A stretch of DNA of 64,000 nucleotides from JADHUC01 sp964623055 (GTDB lineage: Bacteria > Planctomycetota > Planctomycetia > Pirellulales > Pirellulaceae): NCBI GenBank assembly GCA_964623055.1, contig CAZURK010000021.1:1-64000 (forward strand). Reading direction: 5' to 3'. Below the pieces are notes generated by a model, which did not search any database, had not been told where the DNA came from, and saw nothing but the letters and a program-made list of their open reading frames with translations. The position numbers were made by a program, and so were the translations under genes. Positions 59,514 through 64,000 of this stretch are shown piece after piece (the stretch's first letter is position 1; each line of letters starts with the position of its first letter).

Positions 59514-60452
59514 ATGCCGGTCGGCCTTGTCCGCTTGCTTCTATTGATCGTCGTCTTGTGCATCGGCGCGTCCGCCAGCGCTCAGCAGCGCAAACCACCA
59601 AATGCCTGGCCGCCGCAGGGCTTTCCTTTTGCCGATCCCCAGGCGTTCTTCGATCAGTTCTTCGGCAACGATCGGGACGTGGATCGTGAGGCATTGGCCA
59701 AGATCCCCGTCTCGCGTAAGGAAGAGTCGCAATACGGGCAGCGGGCGTTCCAGGCCTTCCAGAACGAACTGACGCGGGCCAAGATCAAGATCGTCCGCCG
59801 CGGGCGGGAGGTTGATTACCTGGAGCGACTCGTCGAGATCGTGCGGCCGCAGATGCAGAATCACGATCAGTACCCGAATATCCGAGTCTACCTTGCGGAA
59901 GCACCGTACCCCGAAGCCAGGTGCTTTCCGGGCGGAACGCTGGTGTTCTTTCGTGGACTTCTGCAACACGCGCAAAGCGAGGCCACGCTTGTTGGTGTAA
60001 TCGGCCATGAACTATCCCATCTCGATCGCGGTCACCCGCTCGAACCGATCCGCCGAGTGAAACTGGCCCAGAACACGTTCTCGAATCCCGCTGGTTTTAC
60101 TCCCGAGCGGTTCTTTCAGAACGGCACGATGCTGATGAAGATGTTCATGCGACCCTTCCGGCCTGAGGACGAGGCACAAGCCGACCGGGATGGCGCATCG
60201 TGGGCGTATTCGCTCGACTACGATTCCCGCGAGTTGGCGGCTCTGTTTCTGGAGTTCAAAAGACGCGAACCGGCCTTTCGAGTCATGATGCCTGCATTCC
60301 TGCACACGCACCCCAACCCGATGGATCGCCACGATGCCGTGATCACCCAGTACGGCGAGTTGCAGAAGGCCATGCCAAAACAGGACCTCTATATCGGCCG
60401 GGAGAACCTGCGCCGTCGCATCCCGCGATCGGTACGCAAATTCGCGGATTGA
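59514..60452 (+). CDS. M48-family metalloprotease, exported
   Basis: A 312-residue protein with signal peptide MPVGLVRLLLLIVVLCIGASASA. Zinc motif HELSH at 165-169 with catalytic Glu166; the third ligand is probably Glu220 in EDEAQADRDG. The later HTHPNPMDRHD motif, with the conserved His/Arg, is typical of the BepA/YcaL/LoiP-like branch. Such proteases handle misfolded outer-membrane or periplasmic proteins. It has no tetratricopeptide tail, so it is the short form. The next gene starts 24 bp later. Confidence 0.9.
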   Translation: MPVGLVRLLLLIVVLCIGASASAQQRKPPNAWPPQGFPFADPQAFFDQFFGNDRDVDREALAKIPVSRKEESQYGQRAFQAFQNELTRAKIKIVRRGREVDYLERLVEIVRPQMQNHDQYPNIRVYLAEAPYPEARCFPGGTLVFFRGLLQHAQSEATLVGVIGHELSHLDRGHPLEPIRRVKLAQNTFSNPAGFTPERFFQNGTMLMKMFMRPFRPEDEAQADRDGASWAYSLDYDSRELAALFLEFKRREPAFRVMMPAFLHTHPNPMDRHDAVITQYGELQKAMPKQDLYIGRENLRRRIPRSVRKFAD

Positions 60453-60475
60453 CGCTTGGGCGCATCGTGAGATAC

Positions 60476-62398
60476 ATGAACGGACACGCCGACATGAGAT
60501 GCCACACGCGCTTCCCCAAGGAAGGTGTTCTCAACCATTGGCTGGCTGTTTCGGCCGCCTGGTACATTCTGTCAAGCTTCGCAGCGATGCCTTGCAGTGC
60601 GTTGGATCAGGAGGAGCCGCCTGCCTGGTGGCAAGCCGAAACGGCGATGGGAGAAGACAGTACGCTCGTTCTGACTGGCCGACCATGGTGGAATCGTACG
60701 AAGACGCTCGCTGTCGGTGATCATTTCCGCGTCAAGAGCGAGTTGGCCGGCGGAGGACAAATGCTGGTTCGTTGCGAGCAACTAAGGCGTCACAAACAGC
60801 AAGATGCCATCGTGTGGGTCATCGACGACGACGGGGACTTCAAGCCGGGCGACACGGACGGTGACAAAGACAACGACTGCTATGTGGTCGACTACGAGCG
60901 CGACGGCAAGGTCGACCGGCTGGTCGACTACATGGACAACGACGGCGACGGGCAGGCCGACGAGATGGATATGCGATACTTTTCAGGTGGACAGTTGCGG
61001 CGGGCCTGGTTTGGTGTCGACGTGGACCAGGACGGGCACATGTGGAACGCGTCATGCTACGAATACCGCGGAACGACCTACAGCGACGATACGCCTAGTC
61101 ATCCCGACCCCTACGACGGTTCCGGCGATTCGGAGATCATCGTCAACAAGTATGATTCCGAACAGAAACGCTGGTGGCCGATCAGCGAGTGTCCTTTTGC
61201 CTGGTACGACACGGATGGCGACGGCGAGTCAGAGGTTTTGATCCGCGTCGCCGCCATTCCCCAGGAGCCCTATCCGCCGGTGGAAGCCGACGGTGGCAAC
61301 TCGCACTGCAATTCGAGCCCCTTCGAGCCGCGACTGCGAAACATCGGGGTGGGTGCGATCCGCTACTGTGTGGATGTGACCGGCAACAGTTCGCCGAAGC
61401 ATCGCGTCCACTACGACCTCAGCCTGAACATGACCAGCAGCCTAGTGCCCTACGAGTTCGATGGAATGAACCGGCACAACCCGCTACGCCGGCCACCGAA
61501 GGCAATGGTTTGTCTGCCGCACAAGATGTTACGGGAACTGGCCGATACCTATCCCGCCAACCAAACTGGTTTCAGTTGGTTCGAGTATCCCGACGACACC
61601 GTAGCCATTGGCTGCCCACCTCGTACGAACCAAGACCGCCACCAAGACGGCGTGTGCTGGACCTGGCACCGGAATTACATGCACGACACAGGCGCCCCGA
61701 CTCAATATTGGAACATTCGCCGCGAGTTCCGGCCCACAGTGTCCAGCAAACGCGAACTGTACTACTCGCGAGTCGATCGCAGGATCCACTTGAAAGGAGC
61801 CACCGAGGGCTGGATTCGAGTCGGACATATGGGCGGCAGCGCACAGCCGTGGGGCGAAATCCGGTACTTCGATACGGACTTTGATGGCTATTTCGATCGT
61901 TGGGAGATACACCGCGCCGGCAGCGCTGTGCCGGTTCGCGTCAGTTCCGTTGGCAACCCGGCCATCCGCGAACTGCCGCATGATTGGAAAGAGCTGCAAG
62001 AAGTCTACACTCGCGAACTTCTCCCCCAAGCACTCCGCGTGAACGAGAAGCTGATGGCAGCCATGCGGCTTGTGGACACGGATTTCAAGCCGCCCAAGTA
62101 TCTGGTCACGGCGCTTGAGCAAGCTCGGTTCGATACCGAGAAGCTCTACGTCCAGGACATCATTCGAGAAAGCCAGTACTTGGCTCTTCGCGAGAAGTTG
62201 GCCAAACAGAGCAAAGAAGCACTGGCAGCCTCGGAGCGCAGTTCGTGGCCACTGAACCAGACTCGGATTTCAGACTCTGTTCGTGTTTGGGAATCGAGCG
62301 TAGCAATCAGCAGGCTGGACGTTACTTACGGAGAAGGGCGGTATGACGAGGCCGTTCAGCTCTTGCGGCAATTGGCGAAACAGGGCCAGAAGAAATGA
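60476..62398 (+). CDS. Exported protein with EF-hand-like Asp-rich loops, unknown
   Basis: A 640-residue protein. ATG 60476 is the first start after the M48 gene; 60494 is an alternative. A hydrophobic segment (WLAVSAAWYILSSFAAMPCSA) is a signal peptide with an unusually long leader. Calcium-loop-like sequences include DDDGDFKPGDTDGDKDND, DYMDNDGDGQADEMD, DTDGDGESEV and DTDFDGYFDRWEI, the pattern of dockerin/EF-hand or thrombospondin type 3 repeats. The C-terminal 130 residues are helical. No catalytic family is recognised. Close spacing to the M48 gene suggests co-transcription. Confidence 0.72.
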   Translation: MNGHADMRCHTRFPKEGVLNHWLAVSAAWYILSSFAAMPCSALDQEEPPAWWQAETAMGEDSTLVLTGRPWWNRTKTLAVGDHFRVKSELAGGGQMLVRCEQLRRHKQQDAIVWVIDDDGDFKPGDTDGDKDNDCYVVDYERDGKVDRLVDYMDNDGDGQADEMDMRYFSGGQLRRAWFGVDVDQDGHMWNASCYEYRGTTYSDDTPSHPDPYDGSGDSEIIVNKYDSEQKRWWPISECPFAWYDTDGDGESEVLIRVAAIPQEPYPPVEADGGNSHCNSSPFEPRLRNIGVGAIRYCVDVTGNSSPKHRVHYDLSLNMTSSLVPYEFDGMNRHNPLRRPPKAMVCLPHKMLRELADTYPANQTGFSWFEYPDDTVAIGCPPRTNQDRHQDGVCWTWHRNYMHDTGAPTQYWNIRREFRPTVSSKRELYYSRVDRRIHLKGATEGWIRVGHMGGSAQPWGEIRYFDTDFDGYFDRWEIHRAGSAVPVRVSSVGNPAIRELPHDWKELQEVYTRELLPQALRVNEKLMAAMRLVDTDFKPPKYLVTALEQARFDTEKLYVQDIIRESQYLALREKLAKQSKEALAASERSSWPLNQTRISDSVRVWESSVAISRLDVTYGEGRYDEAVQLLRQLAKQGQKK

Positions 62399-62471
62399 CC
62401 CGTGTCTTGCGCATGGTGGTCCCTCCTATTCTGTCTCCGCATTCGTGAACACATCTTTGTCCCATGGCTAA

Positions 62472-64000
62472 TCAAAGTGGGTTGTACCAAGGGGCGTAGT
62501 TCCAGTTCTGGAGCACGTTCATGGACGCTCGATCCATTTCCGCGGTTTGCGGAAGCAAGAGGATTGCGTCGAAACATGCCCCGTTGTCCGCGCCAAGCGT
62601 CAATTTGTGCTTCCCGGAGGGAAGTTGCACGTCCGGCAGCCGATACCAGGACCAGTGGGCGTATTGCTCGCCAAAGTGGGCGAACATCTTGGTGTGGGCG
62701 TACCTGGGATTCGTCCAATCCGTGAAACCGATCATGGCCGTTGCGCTGAACCGCCGGACGGTTTTGCCGTCCAGGGCAAGCCACATGCTGCGGCTGTCGT
62801 CCGATTCCCATCGAGCGCGGAGCCAGAGGGCATCGCTGCCGTCGCGCGGCACGTCGAGTTCAAATCCCAATTGTCCTTCCCCGGCGAATTGCACGCCGCC
62901 CGCGCCGCTCAGTTCGGATTCTGTCAATTGCCTCACATCGCCACTGCGCTCGCTGGTCCGCTCTGCCTCGCTTACTAACGGTGCGTCAGCAATCAGAACC
63001 TGCACCGGAATGCGGCGAGTGTGATCTTGCTGACGAACGAGGACTTCAAACGCATGAATGGCGCCCTCCTTGGCTTCTCTCGCCCGGACCAGGAATTCCA
63101 CGTTGCTCGGGCGACCCGATTCACTTGCATCGAGAGATTCTGTTTCGGGCGAAGCTGACCATCCCTTCGGCAGGCCTTGAAGCGATACTTCGCCTCGGAC
63201 ACGGGAACCTCGGAACGTCACTCTTACGGGCAACCGGCCGTCGGGGGCGACGACGAAGAGGTTCCGGTGGGCTTCGTCCCCGTTCATGTGGTAACTGATC
63301 GAGTTCAGCGACACATCCAACTCACTCCGGTGCCGTTCTACCCAGCGGCAAATCGTCCTGATCGGGGAAGTCACGGGGCCGCCGACAAAGCGGATTCGGT
63401 TCTTTCCCAGGGACATCCTGCCCGGCAGCGACAATGGCGAGACCACGAATGTCGTACGGACCTTCAAATCCGTGACCGTCGCCGCCGAGGCAGCGGCAAA
63501 ATCGATCTTCATCCAATACGCGTATCGTGCGCTCACTCGGTCGCGCAAACTCAGGGCAATTTGTCCGTCCCGTTGTCCGTTGCGCCAAACGTTGGTCCAT
63601 GTCTTCCCTTGGTCGAAAGAAAGCGACAACGTGATCGAGTCCGCCTTACTGGCACGGTAGCTGCCCGAGACCGTGGCGTCCGAGAAGATGTACGGGCAGC
63701 GGGCACGATACGTGAACGACGCCGGCTTTGCCGGGTCCTTCGCGAGAACAACGGCGCCCTTCTCGCCCGATGAATCGACAACAGCATTTTCCAGTGCAAC
63801 GGCGTTGCCGATATCCGTCGGCTCGAACAGAATCGCCCCGTTACCGAAATACGGCGGCACTTTTGCCAGGGGGATCGGTCGGCGATCCTCTGTCAGCTCG
63901 AACCATCGGCCTTCGTTGTGCCAGCAGATGCTCGCGCGTTCGCCGGGGCAAAGCGGGAATTCCATTGAATGCGGCCGTTCGGCCGAACTGAACCTCGCCC
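62472..64000 (-). CDS. Partial gene: large beta-rich exported-type protein, 5' end beyond the window
   Basis: The frame is open to the right edge of the window: codons before the internal Met at 63965 continue without a stop (ARFSSAERPHS). At least 509 residues are visible. They show beta-sandwich features: SFDQGKTWTNVW near the visible N-terminal third, an Ig-like segment with GWSASPETESLDASESG, and a C-terminal carbohydrate-binding-like domain (LGFELDVPRDGSDALWLRARWES...SGKHKLTLGADNGACFDAILLL). No catalytic motif is visible in this part; the missing N-terminus could hold one. Convergent with the EF-hand-like gene over about 70 bp. Confidence 0.7.
   Translation of the reverse strand, partial: ARFSSAERPHSMEFPLCPGERASICWHNEGRWFELTEDRRPIPLAKVPPYFGNGAILFEPTDIGNAVALENAVVDSSGEKGAVVLAKDPAKPASFTYRARCPYIFSDATVSGSYRASKADSITLSLSFDQGKTWTNVWRNGQRDGQIALSLRDRVSARYAYWMKIDFAAASAATVTDLKVRTTFVVSPLSLPGRMSLGKNRIRFVGGPVTSPIRTICRWVERHRSELDVSLNSISYHMNGDEAHRNLFVVAPDGRLPVRVTFRGSRVRGEVSLQGLPKGWSASPETESLDASESGRPSNVEFLVRAREAKEGAIHAFEVLVRQQDHTRRIPVQVLIADAPLVSEAERTSERSGDVRQLTESELSGAGGVQFAGEGQLGFELDVPRDGSDALWLRARWESDDSRSMWLALDGKTVRRFSATAMIGFTDWTNPRYAHTKMFAHFGEQYAHWSWYRLPDVQLPSGKHKLTLGADNGACFDAILLLPQTAEMDRASMNVLQNWNYAPWYNPL

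Noticed and set aside
1..64000. CRISPR array, tRNA, rRNA or complete insertion sequence
   Set aside because: No regularly spaced identical repeats, no cloverleaf or rRNA-like stretch, and no DDE or serine/tyrosine recombinase gene was recognised by reading.

Overview
The window looks like chromosome from a planctomycete, probably near the Pirellulales. This rests on gene content: a DUF1549/DUF1553 protein next to a DUF1501 protein and a PPC-domain protein, a formylglycine-type sulfatase, Tat-exported Gfo/Idh/MocA oxidoreductases, giant secreted proteins with carboxypeptidase-regulatory-like repeats, an ECF sigma factor coupled to a membrane protein with a LolA-like domain, and many intergenic imperfect inverted repeats. 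No rRNA, tRNA, CRISPR array, complete insertion sequence or replication origin was seen. Functional calls come from motifs and remembered family patterns; no database search was run.

Layout. 0.3-5.5 kb: BlaI-type repressor with a clear promoter/operator, followed by a BlaR1/M56-like membrane peptidase carrying a very long repeat region in place of a beta-lactam sensor. 5.5-8.4 kb (minus): a secreted HEAT-repeat protein behind an unknown exported protein. 8.9-11.6 kb: Cys-rich outer-membrane barrel, SGNH lipoprotein, steroid 5-alpha-reductase-like membrane enzyme. 12-13.8 kb: sigma factor and its coupled partner. 14.2-18.7 kb: giant secreted propeller-like protein. 18.8-25.9 kb: DUF1549/DUF1553, DUF1501, PPC protein and a LarA-family protein.

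26-39.7 kb is the most interesting part, a putative acyl-lipid locus: NAD-dependent epimerase, MMPL/RND exporter, aldehyde dehydrogenase (minus), DUF362 protein and fatty acyl-AMP ligase (plus), a beta-ketoacyl synthase (minus) and an unrecognised 578-residue protein (plus). Inside it the 5' end and upstream region of the ketosynthase gene are duplicated as direct repeats of about 445 bp around a cassette of about 970 bp with two phage-like small genes. A separate segment of about 180 bp is shared by the upstream regions of the acyl-AMP ligase and the 578-residue gene.

39.8-41.3 kb: sulfatase. 41.5-46.9 kb (minus): compact operon with three type II secretion F paralogues followed by GspI-, GspJ- and GspK-like pseudopilins and a small membrane protein. 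47-57.7 kb: polysaccharide-related genes (DUF4838 protein, two Gfo/Idh/MocA proteins, GH29 alpha-L-fucosidase), a 990-residue repeat protein and a small membrane protein. 57.8-64 kb: alkyltransferase-like MGMT homologue, lipoprotein, M48 metalloprotease, a protein with EF-hand-like Asp-rich loops, and a partial gene running off the right edge.
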